From NCBI GenBank assembly GCA_019694955.1, contig JAIBAX010000009.1, forward strand, positions 1 through 64,000: DNA of 64,000 bases. Direction: 5' to 3'. The notes beneath the pieces are model-generated. The model did not search any database. It was not told the DNA's origin and worked only from the letters and a program-made list of their open reading frames with translations. Positions 43,804-53,571 of this stretch are shown piece by piece. The DNA comes from Chitinophagales bacterium (GTDB lineage: Bacteria > Bacteroidota > Bacteroidia > Chitinophagales > JADIYW01). The number at the start of each line of letters is the position of its first letter. Position 1 is the first letter of the stretch. Both the position numbers and the translations under genes were made by a program.

Positions 43804-46251
43804 GTGTTTCATTCCAAGTACATTCAAGTAATTGTTCCTCTAGCATTGCCCAAAATGCTCACTTATGCCGTTCCAAATGAACTGGAAACGCAAGTAATTA
43901 TTGGTAAAAGGGTAGAAGTGTCAGTAGGCAAAAGACGCATATATACTGGCATCGTTCATTCCTTTGTGGAGATGAGTGAGCAAGATTACCAAATAAAACC
44001 TATCCTATCCATTATAGATGAACAGCCCATCGTTACTGTAACGCAAATTCATTTTTGGGAATGGATTGCCAATTATTATATGTGCAGTTTAGGAGAAGTA
44101 ATGGATGCTGCCTTGCCATCGGCAATGAAATTAGATAGTGAAACATCTTACTGTAAACATCCATATAACGAAATCGACAAATCTACCCTTTCTGATGAGG
44201 AGTTTTTGGTTGCTGAAGCATTTGAATTTCAGGAAGAACTTAGCTATCTTGATATACAACAGATCATTCAAAAGAAATCTGCCAACAAGCTCATTCGCAG
44301 CCTTATAGAAAAAGGCGTCATATTTCCTAAAGAGTCTTTGATAGAGCGTTATATTCCTAAAACGCAAATCTTTGTTACGCTGACGGATTTTTACCAATCA
44401 GATAAGAAAGCCTTACAAGCTTTATTTGAAGAATGGAAAGGCGCACCTAAGCAAATGGATCTGTTGCTGGCATTCTTCGATTTATCCAAAGGTAAACAAG
44501 AAGTTATTAAAGGAGATTTGCTAAAAAAGGTGCAGGCTTCCCCGGCGTCGCTGGAAGCATTGGTTAAAAAGGGCGTTTTTCAATTAGAAGAACGCATTGT
44601 AAACAGATTGGATTTCTCTCATGATGTAGAACAGGATTATAAACTCAATGATGTCCAAAAAAATGCCATCGATGAAGTGAAAGCCAATTTCGAAAAACAA
44701 GACGTCGTACTGCTTCATGGCGTTACATCATCAGGTAAAACTTTATTATATGTTGAGTTGATTAAAGAAATGTTGTCACAAGGCAAAGAGGTTTTGTATC
44801 TGGTTCCTGAGATTGCCCTTACAGCACAATTAGTAGCGAGGCTGCGTCGACTTTTGGGAACCATTGGTGTCTACCACTCAAAATTTAACCCAATGGAAAG
44901 GGTGGAAACATGGAGTCAAGTGTTGAAGGGTGAAATAAAAGTCGTGGTAGGACCCAGAAGTGCGTTGTTTCTTCCGTTCAAGAACCTTGGACTGATTATT
45001 GTCGACGAAGAACACGATGCTTCCTTCAAGCAACACGACCCTGCCCCAAGGTATCAGGGTCGCGATGCCGCCATCGTTTTAGCCAAAATGTTTCAGGCTA
45101 AAACACTTTTAGGAACAGCTACACCTTCATTAGAATCGTTTTATAATGCTGAAAAAGGTAAGTATGGGTTGGTACAACTGCTGACAAGGTTCGGCGATGT
45201 AGCACTTCCCGAACTGGAATTCATTGACCTGCAAATGGCAAGAAAACGAAAGGAACTTACAGGCGGGATATCATTCAAACTAAAGGAAGAAATCGATGTG
45301 GTTTTAGCAAAACGAGGACAGGTGATTCTGTTTCACAATAGGCGCGGTTATGCACCATATTTGGCATGTACACAATGTGAATGGATACCATTTTGCAAAA
45401 ACTGCGACGTTAGCCTCACCTACCATAAGTTCACCAATGATTTGCGTTGTCACTATTGCGGTTATAGGCAAAGTGTTCCTTATCAATGCAAACAATGTAA
45501 TACACCCGGTATGGAACAGCGCAGCATGGGAACAGAGCGTATTGAAGACGACCTAATCGTGCTTTTTCCGGAAGCCAAAATTGCCAGAATGGATTACGAT
45601 GCAGTGAAAACCAAAAAAGGGCACGAGAAAATTATCGATATGCTCGAAAATCGGGAAGTAGATATTTTGGTAGGTACACAGATGGTAACAAAAGGCCTAG
45701 ATTTTGGCAATGTACAATTGGTAGGTGTTATTAATGCTGATTCCTTGCTATTTTATCCTGATTTCCGGTCGTTCGAACGTGCTTACCAATTATTGGTGCA
45801 AGTAAGTGGGAGAGCAGGGCGTACGACACAAGGTAAGGTATGTATTCAAATCAGTAATACACAGCATCCTATTGTATCGCTATTGCAAAATGGCAATTAT
45901 CAGGAGTTTTACGAAAACGAACTCAAAGAAAGAAGGCAGTTTTTGTATCCGCCATTCACGAGATTAGTACAAATTACCATTAAAGATAAAGATGCTAAAG
46001 CAGTTGGTGACGCAGCAGAGTTGGTAGCAAGAGCGTTGAGAAATGTTTTGCAACATAGGGTGGTTGGGCCAAATAAACCCATAATTGGCAAAGTTCAGAA
46101 CTTATTTATCCGAGAAATCGTTTTAAAATTGGAAAAAGATACAAGAATACTCCAAACGACCAGAAATTTGCTTACAGATATTCGGGCTATTTTAGCACAG
46201 TATCAAGCATACAAGCAAGTAAGGATGACCATAGATGTAGATGCGTATTAG
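43804..46251 (+). CDS. priA: primosomal replication protein N' (PriA helicase)
   Basis: PriA restarts collapsed replication forks as a 3'-5' helicase that loads the replisome. The 815-residue protein has Walker A GVTSSGKTLLY, the DEEHD box, GTATPSLESF, four Cys pairs for two zinc sites (CTQCEWIPFCKNC; CHYCG; CKQC) and the C-terminal helicase motif QVSGRAGR. The start is GTG at 43804, directly after a -7 box. Confidence 0.96.
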   Translation: MFHSKYIQVIVPLALPKMLTYAVPNELETQVIIGKRVEVSVGKRRIYTGIVHSFVEMSEQDYQIKPILSIIDEQPIVTVTQIHFWEWIANYYMCSLGEVMDAALPSAMKLDSETSYCKHPYNEIDKSTLSDEEFLVAEAFEFQEELSYLDIQQIIQKKSANKLIRSLIEKGVIFPKESLIERYIPKTQIFVTLTDFYQSDKKALQALFEEWKGAPKQMDLLLAFFDLSKGKQEVIKGDLLKKVQASPASLEALVKKGVFQLEERIVNRLDFSHDVEQDYKLNDVQKNAIDEVKANFEKQDVVLLHGVTSSGKTLLYVELIKEMLSQGKEVLYLVPEIALTAQLVARLRRLLGTIGVYHSKFNPMERVETWSQVLKGEIKVVVGPRSALFLPFKNLGLIIVDEEHDASFKQHDPAPRYQGRDAAIVLAKMFQAKTLLGTATPSLESFYNAEKGKYGLVQLLTRFGDVALPELEFIDLQMARKRKELTGGISFKLKEEIDVVLAKRGQVILFHNRRGYAPYLACTQCEWIPFCKNCDVSLTYHKFTNDLRCHYCGYRQSVPYQCKQCNTPGMEQRSMGTERIEDDLIVLFPEAKIARMDYDAVKTKKGHEKIIDMLENREVDILVGTQMVTKGLDFGNVQLVGVINADSLLFYPDFRSFERAYQLLVQVSGRAGRTTQGKVCIQISNTQHPIVSLLQNGNYQEFYENELKERRQFLYPPFTRLVQITIKDKDAKAVGDAAELVARALRNVLQHRVVGPNKPIIGKVQNLFIREIVLKLEKDTRILQTTRNLLTDIRAILAQYQAYKQVRMTIDVDAY

Positions 46252-46254
46252 AAA

Positions 46255-47391
46255 TCACTCCAATACTTCCAAAGCGGCATCTAAATAGTTATAAATATCC
46301 ACCCTAGTTTCATGTGCATCGATTTCTTTGGAAATTTTCTTCCCGAGGCGGACAACGATGGCATTTTTTTGAGGAATGGCAAAAATAAGTTGCCCAAGAA
46401 TGCCTCTATAATAGGGGATTTCCAATCCCTTGTGGTGTACAATCCAATTTTGATACGCATACCAATCAACAGTTCTACCATCCTGTGTTTTGAGTTGGTT
46501 CTGAGGGATATACATTTGTTCCATATAGGTGAGTGGCATCAGTCTTGTAGTGTCATACATGCCTTTGTGGAGGAGCAGTTTGCCAAATCTAGCAAAATCT
46601 CGAGCTGTAGTGTTGAAACAACAAAAGGCCTTTTCAGAGCCGCCTTCTTCATCTGTACTCCAAATAAAGCCTTTTTCCGCACCCATGGGATTCCAAAGTT
46701 TGGCGTAGCAATAATCACTTAAATTCTGCTTGGTAGCATTGCGGATGGCTTCACCCAATAATAAAGTACAAATACTCTGATACTCCCAGTAAGAACCCGG
46801 TTTGTCACGCAATTTTATTTTAGAAAAGTCGCCTTTGAGGTCTTTCTGGTAATATATCCTTGCAGCTGGTGCAAAAGGATTGACATAAGATTCATTATAA
46901 TCGATGCATGCACTCATAGTGAGTAAGTGCTTTATCGTAACATCTTTGAATGCAATTTTATTCAATTGGGGAACATAGTCGATAATTTTGTCATCTACCC
47001 CTTTCATATAGCCTTCCTCAATCGCCTTGCCGAGTAGTAATGAGGTGACAGTCTTTGCCATTGAAAAGGAACCCGAATATGTATTCTTATCGTAATCTTC
47101 TCCATAATACTCATAAATAATCTTATCATCTTTGATTACTAAGAAGGCACAGGTTGTCTGTTTTTTCATAAAATCCAAGGATTGTGCGGAAGGTTGTTTG
47201 ACATTGTATGTGCTATCTAACTGCCAAGGTTTTGGATGTTGAGCTGGTGGTTGCTCTTTTCCGGTAAAGAATTTATAATCGTCAACATTGGCAAAATTAT
47301 GTCGAATAATTTGTTGGTAGTGATAAGGGAGAAAAAGATAAACAATGGCAAGAATGCCTAGAAAAATCAAAAATCCTTTAAGTATCTTCAT
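46255..47391 (-). CDS. serine hydrolase of the beta-lactamase/transpeptidase-like family
   Basis: The 378-residue protein has an N-terminal helix (5-22) and a class C beta-lactamase-type fold: the nucleophile motif SMAK in GSFSMAKTVTSLLLGKA, the YNES segment, and LLGEAIRNATKQN. It is probably periplasmic and membrane-anchored. Substrates of the family include peptides and esters, and a peptidoglycan or resistance role is not implied by sequence. It is convergent with priA, with 3 bases between the stops. Confidence 0.88.
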   Translation of the reverse strand: MKILKGFLIFLGILAIVYLFLPYHYQQIIRHNFANVDDYKFFTGKEQPPAQHPKPWQLDSTYNVKQPSAQSLDFMKKQTTCAFLVIKDDKIIYEYYGEDYDKNTYSGSFSMAKTVTSLLLGKAIEEGYMKGVDDKIIDYVPQLNKIAFKDVTIKHLLTMSACIDYNESYVNPFAPAARIYYQKDLKGDFSKIKLRDKPGSYWEYQSICTLLLGEAIRNATKQNLSDYCYAKLWNPMGAEKGFIWSTDEEGGSEKAFCCFNTTARDFARFGKLLLHKGMYDTTRLMPLTYMEQMYIPQNQLKTQDGRTVDWYAYQNWIVHHKGLEIPYYRGILGQLIFAIPQKNAIVVRLGKKISKEIDAHETRVDIYNYLDAALEVLE

Positions 47392-47782
47392 AAATCATTG
47401 ATAAGCCATAAATGTAAGTAATTAGGCATATAATTCCCGCATTTTTAAGATTTTTTGTAAGAAGTAGCTTTTTAGCCTAAATAAGCACAGAGAAAAATTC
47501 ATTTTTGTGCTTTTATGATTTTCCTTAGTTATGTTGGAACATCTCCCAATATATCGGGATGTGGACAAATTAGCCTTCACCAATTAAATTTTCGCATTTT
47601 TTCTTATTGTCAAATATTTTAACAACATTTTTATTGCTAAATCAAAAATCACCATACTGCGACATCTTGTCATATCTTAAAGTCATATTGTTAGGGAATG
47701 CCTATTCATCGTGTCAAAATTGCACCATTTTTGCAATGGCATAACTGTTGTTCTGGATAAGGAAACTTGAAAAAAGATAAAC
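47392..47782. other. intergenic region upstream of dnaK
   Basis: Between a divergent hydrolase and dnaK. A GTCATAT direct repeat lies at 47669-47675 and 47682-47688 (13-base period), and a loose palindrome CCCAATATATCGGG lies around 47547-47560. No CIRCE element, clear TAnnTTTG box, or coding frame was seen. Confidence 0.4.
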
Positions 47783-49687
47783 ATGGGTAAAATAATTGGA
47801 ATTGACTTAGGTACTACCAACTCTTGCGTTGCCGTTATGGAAGGCAACGAACCGGTAGTTATTACAAACGAAGAAGGTAGAAGAACCCTTCCTTCAGTAG
47901 TAGGTTTTTTAGAAAACGGTGAACGTAAAATTGGAGACCCTGCAAAGCGTCAGGCAATTGCCAATCCTACGAATACCGTAGCCTCTATCAAACGTTTTAT
48001 GGGAAAACGCTATAGCGAAATCACCACAGAAGCAAGTCGCGTGGCTTATAAAGTAGAGCGTGGCGATAACGATACCGTACGTGTTCGTTTACATGATAGA
48101 TTATATACTGCACAAGAAATCTCTGCCATGATTCTCTCCAAATGTAAGAAGATTGCAGAAGACTATTTAGGACAAACAGTGACAGAAGCCGTTATTACTG
48201 TTCCGGCTTATTTTAACGACTCCGAGCGCCAAGCAACGAAAGAAGCCGGACAAATTGCAGGATTGGATGTTAAGCGTATCATCAACGAACCTACGGCAGC
48301 AGCATTGGCTTATGGTTTGGATAAGAAAAACAGCGATATGAAGATTGCTGTTTATGACTTAGGTGGTGGAACATTCGACGTATCTATCCTTGAGTTGGGA
48401 GATGGCGTCTTTGAAGTAAAATCAACCAATGGCGATGTTCACTTAGGTGGTGACGACTTTGACCAAGTAATCATAGATTGGTTGGCAACAGAGTTTCAAA
48501 ATGAAGAAAGAATAGATCTACGTAAAGATCCTCAAGCCTTACAAAGGCTGAAAGAAGCTGCTGAAAAAGCAAAAATTGAACTCTCCAGTTCTTCAGAAAC
48601 AGAGATTAATTTACCCTATATTACTGCGGTAGATGGTGTTCCAAAGCACTTAGTGAAACGTATCAGCAGGGCTAAATTTGAACAACTGACAGATACATTG
48701 GTAGAAAGAACGTTAGAGCCTTGTCGTAAAGCATTGAAAGATGCAGGCATCTCCGCATCACAAATTGATGAAGTAATTTTAGTAGGTGGTTCAACACGTA
48801 TCCCTAAAATTCAAGAAGTGGTAGAGCGTTTCTTCGGTAAGAAACCATCTAAAGGCGTCAATCCTGATGAGGTCGTAGCCATTGGCGCAGCTATACAAGG
48901 CGGTGTGCTAACAGGAGATGTTAAGGATGTCCTATTATTAGATGTTACACCACTTTCTTTAGGTATCGAAACATATGGCGGGGTATTTACGAAATTAATA
49001 GAGTCTAATACCACCATTCCGACAAAGAAATCGGAAGTATTTTCTACTGCCGCTGATAATCAGCCTTCTGTAGAAATTAATATCCTTCAAGGAGAACGCC
49101 CAATGGCCAGAGATAATCGTTCAATCGGTCGCTTCCACTTGGATGGTATTCCACCTGCACCACGTGGTGTTCCACAAATTGAAGTAATTTTTGACATAGA
49201 CGCTAACGGGATATTAAGCGTTACCGCAAAGGATAAAGGCACTGGAAAAGAACAAAATATTCGTATCACAGCCAGTACAGGATTATCAGATGCCGAAATC
49301 CAAAAAATGAAAGACGAGGCAAAAGCCAACGAACAAGCCGATAAAGAGGCACGCGAAAAAGTCGATAAAATGAATGCCGCCGATAACCTTATCTTCCAAA
49401 CCGAAAAGCAACTAAAAGAATTTGGAGATAAAATTCCGGGTGACAAGAAGGTAGCTATTGAAAGTGCTGTGGAAAGGCTTAAGGAAGCACACAAGAATCA
49501 AGATGTTACCGCTTTACAAACAGCTATGGATGAATTGAATAATGCATGGCAGGCAGCATCTCAAGACATGTACAACGCAACACAAGGCGCTGGTGGCGGT
49601 GATCAAAACTTCAACCAACAAGAAAGTCAAAATGCCGGTAGCGGTGATGGCAATGTGCAAGATGTAGAATTTGAAGAAGTGAAGTAA
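47783..49687 (+). CDS. dnaK: molecular chaperone DnaK (Hsp70)
   Basis: DnaK is the ATP-driven chaperone of protein folding and heat shock. The 634-residue protein has the N-terminal [18 protein letters not shown], the phosphate-binding [29 protein letters not shown], and the substrate-binding domain with a Gly/Asn/Gln-rich tail ending VEFEEVK. No grpE or dnaJ is adjacent. A terminator follows directly. Confidence 0.98.
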   Translation: MGKIIGIDLGTTNSCVAVMEGNEPVVITNEEGRRTLPSVVGFLENGERKIGDPAKRQAIANPTNTVASIKRFMGKRYSEITTEASRVAYKVERGDNDTVRVRLHDRLYTAQEISAMILSKCKKIAEDYLGQTVTEAVITVPAYFNDSERQATKEAGQIAGLDVKRIINEPTAAALAYGLDKKNSDMKIAVYDLGGGTFDVSILELGDGVFEVKSTNGDVHLGGDDFDQVIIDWLATEFQNEERIDLRKDPQALQRLKEAAEKAKIELSSSSETEINLPYITAVDGVPKHLVKRISRAKFEQLTDTLVERTLEPCRKALKDAGISASQIDEVILVGGSTRIPKIQEVVERFFGKKPSKGVNPDEVVAIGAAIQGGVLTGDVKDVLLLDVTPLSLGIETYGGVFTKLIESNTTIPTKKSEVFSTAADNQPSVEINILQGERPMARDNRSIGRFHLDGIPPAPRGVPQIEVIFDIDANGILSVTAKDKGTGKEQNIRITASTGLSDAEIQKMKDEAKANEQADKEAREKVDKMNAADNLIFQTEKQLKEFGDKIPGDKKVAIESAVERLKEAHKNQDVTALQTAMDELNNAWQAASQDMYNATQGAGGGDQNFNQQESQNAGSGDGNVQDVEFEEVK

Positions 49688-49712
49688 TACCTTAACTTCC
49701 TAATTTATAGGC

Positions 49713-49747
49713 AAAAGTCCTCCATCTATGTGGAGGGCTTTTTTTTG
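49713..49747 (+). terminator. rho-independent terminator of dnaK
   Basis: AAAAGTCCTCCA (49713-49724) pairs with TGGAGGGCTTTT (49731-49742) around a 6-base loop and is followed by a T-run. Confidence 0.85.
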
Positions 49748-49806
49748 TGGATAAATCAAACAACATTTCTTTTAACCTTGCGTTAGATTTACACAAAAAT
49801 GTCGCT

Positions 49807-50478
49807 ATGTTACAAAAGAGAAACTTTTTATTGTTTATTTTCTTGTTTGTGGGATTAAGCAGTTTTGCACAAACAGAAATCGGATTCAGGGCTGCTATGA
49901 ATTTAGCAAAAGTTAGGTACCAGAATGGTGGGGGTGAAGGGAATGCCACCGTACTAATGGATGTGGCTGTGCCGATGAAATTTTCTGTGGGAAATAGCTT
50001 TGCCATTATGCCGGAGTTACACTTTACCCAAAAAGGTCAACGCCTTCAGTTTACGGACGCATTTGGAAATGTTGGCAAAGGAAAGTACATCAATAACTTC
50101 ATAGAAATTCCGCTCGTCGTCAGTTATTATTATGATGACGAACAATTTTGTGCTTACGCTGGAGCCGGACCATTCGTGGGTTTTGAAATTAACAGAAAAT
50201 CTATAAACAAAACAAATGGCGATAAGGTGAAGAGTAGTTTTCCGTATGATAAAAGCTTCGATAATGATGGAGTGAAAGACAATAGAATCGATGTCGGTTT
50301 ATGCGCCGCAGGTGGGTTTGGTTATCATATGGGCCCGGGTAAACTCATTCTAGATATAAGAATGAATTTTGACATGCTCGATTCGAGAAATTATGAAGGA
50401 GAAAGACCCAGTGGCGTAGGCGGAGCTTTTAATAGGTGCTTTGCTTTTGGATTGGGGTATAATTTTGTGCTGAATTAA
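49807..50478 (+). CDS. PorT-family outer-membrane beta-barrel protein
   Basis: From ATG 49807 the product is 223 residues with a signal peptide ending near FAQTE and eight or so amphipathic strands (FAIMPELHFTQKGQRLQF; FIEIPLVVSYYYD), the PF13568-like pattern. It ends at Phe-Val-Leu-Asn. The in-frame ATG at 49747 lies at the end of the dnaK terminator and adds a polar N-terminus, so the later start is preferred. Confidence 0.85.
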   Translation: MLQKRNFLLFIFLFVGLSSFAQTEIGFRAAMNLAKVRYQNGGGEGNATVLMDVAVPMKFSVGNSFAIMPELHFTQKGQRLQFTDAFGNVGKGKYINNFIEIPLVVSYYYDDEQFCAYAGAGPFVGFEINRKSINKTNGDKVKSSFPYDKSFDNDGVKDNRIDVGLCAAGGFGYHMGPGKLILDIRMNFDMLDSRNYEGERPSGVGGAFNRCFAFGLGYNFVLN

Positions 50479-50485
50479 AAAGAAA

Positions 50486-51529
50486 TTACTTAGAACCACA
50501 TATCAGGGTCATTCTTTCTTCTTGACTAAGTTTGAATATGTCAGAAAGACTATGTCCAGTATTTTCCTTAATGAATCTTTTGAATGAGCTAGTGTCAGAA
50601 TAGCCTAGTTGCGCGGATATTTCTGAAATAGCCTTGTTTCTGTTAATTAAATCAATCGTCAGGATGATTTTAATCTCATTGAGTATCATATTATAACTGG
50701 TGTTCTCTCTTTTAAGAATACTTTGGAGTTTTCGTGTAGACATAAACAGACGTTTGGAGATTTCGTCTATTCCCAAAGGAAATTGCTCAAAATTATTGAT
50801 GAGAATGGATTTTATATTGTTTTTAAATTCATTCGGCTTATACAACTCTTGGATAATGGATATGATCTTTTGATCCATCAATTTATATAATTCATAATTT
50901 TGGTAAGGAATGGTCTTGTCAATTTGGTTTACATTATATGTAATGGTGTTATATTGTTTTGCAGGAATAACTTCACATTGATATCTTTCCTCAAAGTATT
51001 CAATTCTTGCGGCATTTTTCTCTATTGATTTGTGGAATAATAATATTTTTTTTGGTTCAGGTTTTTTGTTGGAAAGTGTTTCTTCAATTTTCAACCTAAA
51101 CAATAATTCGAAATCTGCCAATGCTTCCATGTTATATGTTTTTCCAAATAACTGATAGGGCATTTGCAATACCCAATTAACCTCACTATTAGAATGGGAA
51201 TACCGCATTTCAATAAAATTGCTAAACAACATTTGGTATTTTATTATTCTATCATAGGCAACGAAGATGTTTTTACAGGTAATCAGAAAATGCCCTAATA
51301 AGCCCATGTCTAAAACACTTAACATATTAAAATAATTGCAAAAATTAGCCGTGTTGCCGGCATGTGAGTAACAATTTGTAATTAATTTAAAAAAAGTATC
51401 AGCTTTCGTCATGGATTGCTCCATGATTAAATCATATTCATCAGAGGAAATTAATGATCCTTTACATTTAATCTTTTGTAATTCCAACGATCTGATAATT
51501 CCTTTTAATAAATTCGAATCTATCTTCAT
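50486..51529 (-). CDS. AraC family transcriptional regulator
   Basis: The 347-residue protein has an N-terminal sensor region resembling the arabinose-binding-type domain of OruR/ArgR-like regulators (LDMGLLGHFLITCKNIFVAY near 74-93). A C-terminal AraC double helix-turn-helix follows (GIDEISKRLFMSTRKLQSIL; AISEISAQLGYSDTSSFKRF, RHxTG-like ENTGHSLSD). It is divergent from a T9SS-secreted protein gene and probably controls the accessory block through the tandem repeats at 51581-51616 and 55563-55603. Confidence 0.9.
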   Translation of the reverse strand: MKIDSNLLKGIIRSLELQKIKCKGSLISSDEYDLIMEQSMTKADTFFKLITNCYSHAGNTANFCNYFNMLSVLDMGLLGHFLITCKNIFVAYDRIIKYQMLFSNFIEMRYSHSNSEVNWVLQMPYQLFGKTYNMEALADFELLFRLKIEETLSNKKPEPKKILLFHKSIEKNAARIEYFEERYQCEVIPAKQYNTITYNVNQIDKTIPYQNYELYKLMDQKIISIIQELYKPNEFKNNIKSILINNFEQFPLGIDEISKRLFMSTRKLQSILKRENTSYNMILNEIKIILTIDLINRNKAISEISAQLGYSDTSSFKRFIKENTGHSLSDIFKLSQEERMTLICGSK

Positions 51530-51580
51530 AATATATTATGGAACTAAATTAATGGGTTTTGATATATTTAATAAGTGATT

Positions 51581-51616
51581 ATGCTAATTATGCGTAAACT
51601 GTGCTAATTAATACGC
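51581..51616. promoter_or_regulatory. putative AraC operator upstream of the T9SS protein gene
   Basis: TGCTAATTATGCG and TGCTAATTAATACG form a direct repeat of period 20. Their right end lies 33 bases before a TATTTTTG -7 box (51649-51656). A similar pair lies upstream of the PhoD gene. Confidence 0.55.
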
Positions 51617-51648
51617 TTTGTGTTGCAAGTCCTGCATATATAAGTAGT

Positions 51649-51656
51649 TATTTTTG
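51649..51656 (+). promoter_or_regulatory. TAnnTTTG -7 box of the T9SS protein gene
   Basis: TATTTTTG lies 33 bases beyond the AraC-like direct repeats and would leave a short leader to ATG 51681. A second match, TAGCTTTG at 51670-51677, is only 3 bases from the ATG. Confidence 0.5.
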
Positions 51657-51680
51657 CTTTTGGTTTTAATAGCTTTGAAT

Positions 51681-53504
51681 ATGATTAGACTTTACCCACT
51701 CTTTTTCTTTCTGTTAGTTTTCTTTATTGATTTGAATGCACAAAATGGATTGTATATAAAAGGACAAGCCGGTGCTATATCAGCAGCAAATACAACATTA
51801 TTTAATAATGGTGCACTTATCTTTGTGAACGGGGAAATCTCTAATAATCAAGGATTATTAGTTAATGCAACCGGAACACTCGAATTAACAGGAAATTTTT
51901 CTAATTACCCCACCGCCGACAATACCTACCAAAGTTCCGGTACAGAACGATTTTATGGACTCAATCAGCAGATGATCTACGGAACGCTGGATGGAACGAC
52001 GAGTTTAAGTGGAAGACAAATCAACCAATTTAATAATTTAAAAGTGTATAAGTCTCTGACATCTATACCAAACAAATACCTTACCCTAAAGACCAATGTC
52101 AATGTTGCTAACAATATTGATTTTGAAACCGTTTCTCCTAATTCAACTATTGCAGGGACTGGTGTGAATCAGGCTGTCATTAGAACTGATTCTACCAGTC
52201 CTTCAAATGTTGGTGATTATGCAAACGAATTGTATGTGCGCAATCCTTCGGCAGTGGATGCTATTACAAATGCTGCCGCATTGTCAGGGAATGGTCATGT
52301 TAGATACGTGGAAGGGAAATTGCGCAGACAAGTGAATGCTGCTGTATCTTATGATTTTCCTGTTGGTTTCAAACCCGGAACATTAGATGGGATGGAGGGA
52401 TTTAATATAACTTTTGTTACAGCACCTGCTAATAAATCAATCTTAGGCTATATCCAAAATGGCACCGATTCAGTTAAATATAGAAATGTTGTCTGTGATA
52501 TCGGAAAAGACCCTGGATTAACACCCAACGATCCATATTCCACCTGTGCAGGAGCACCGGATGGCATCTTAGATAAATATTATCTCGAACCCAGTATCGA
52601 TTTACAAAATGAATGGGTAGCAAACGCCAGTGATGCGGTTGGAATCATCAACTATAATATTACGCTCTATCCCGGAACATTATTAGATCCACTCACAGAT
52701 TATTATTCTATACCCAGTAGTTGTACCGGTAATGGTGGGAAGTTATTGAGAGTGGTCACTAGAAATGGTGTCGTCGATGGCAATAATCAGATAGGTCCCG
52801 ATATCTTCGAGCCTTTTGAGTTAGACTCTTCATATTTGTTTTGTAACCTTCAGGGTAGTGTTCAACCCATTGGACTAAGCACGCAAAACGGATTCTCTAA
52901 GTTTAGAATACATGGCACTAGCCTCAATGCTAATACCGCCCTTCCAGTGGAATTGCTGTATCTCCATGCTACGCCTGTTAATAATACCTATATTAACGTT
53001 GATTGGAAAACAGCCACCGAAATAAACAATAAAGGATTTGATGTCGAAAGAAGTACGGATGCCATCGATTTCAAGAAAATCGCCTTCGTTGTAGGGAATG
53101 GCACCACCACCATACCACATAGCTATTTTGTTGACGACCACGATGTCGTTGCTGGCATTGATTATTATTATAGATTAAAAATAATCGATAAGGATGGAAC
53201 ATATAGTTATTCACCTACCGTAAGTGCAAGACTTGAAGGGAATAAATCATTTGCCATTTCCGAAATTTATCCCAATCCAACAATGGGAAATAGCAGCGTA
53301 GATATTATTGCTCCGGAAAATGGAAAGCTAATTATACAATTCCTGAATGTTATCGGACAGCAACTGAAAGAAGAGCATGTTGACCTGAAAGAAGGCATCA
53401 ATAAAGTGAATATAAAAACCACAGACCTTGCAGCAGCTACCTATATCGTATCTTTCCAATACAGCGAGTTGGTAATGACGAAAAAGTTGATTAAAGAAAA
53501 TTGA
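51681..53504 (+). CDS. secreted protein with type IX secretion sorting tail
   Basis: From ATG 51681 the product has a signal peptide (ending near LNAQN), a long beta-rich middle with repeated Asn/Thr-rich stretches, and a Por-type C-terminal sorting domain (ISEIYPNPTMGNSSVDI to YSELVMTKKLI). It should cross the outer membrane by T9SS and be anchored or released. No enzymatic domain was recognised. It opens a two-gene unit with the tail-collar protein. Confidence 0.83.
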   Translation: MIRLYPLFFFLLVFFIDLNAQNGLYIKGQAGAISAANTTLFNNGALIFVNGEISNNQGLLVNATGTLELTGNFSNYPTADNTYQSSGTERFYGLNQQMIYGTLDGTTSLSGRQINQFNNLKVYKSLTSIPNKYLTLKTNVNVANNIDFETVSPNSTIAGTGVNQAVIRTDSTSPSNVGDYANELYVRNPSAVDAITNAAALSGNGHVRYVEGKLRRQVNAAVSYDFPVGFKPGTLDGMEGFNITFVTAPANKSILGYIQNGTDSVKYRNVVCDIGKDPGLTPNDPYSTCAGAPDGILDKYYLEPSIDLQNEWVANASDAVGIINYNITLYPGTLLDPLTDYYSIPSSCTGNGGKLLRVVTRNGVVDGNNQIGPDIFEPFELDSSYLFCNLQGSVQPIGLSTQNGFSKFRIHGTSLNANTALPVELLYLHATPVNNTYINVDWKTATEINNKGFDVERSTDAIDFKKIAFVVGNGTTTIPHSYFVDDHDVVAGIDYYYRLKIIDKDGTYSYSPTVSARLEGNKSFAISEIYPNPTMGNSSVDIIAPENGKLIIQFLNVIGQQLKEEHVDLKEGINKVNIKTTDLAAATYIVSFQYSELVMTKKLIKEN

Positions 53505-53571
53505 TTTTGCCGAACATTTTTTAAAAGTAAATAATATGAACTTAAAAGAGAAAATTGAAAAAGGAGTAGTT

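Noticed and set aside
46312-46722. 136-codon plus-strand frame inside the serine hydrolase gene
   Set aside because: It is a shadow of the true gene: no start-site support, no recognisable domain, and the minus-strand frame has clear motifs.
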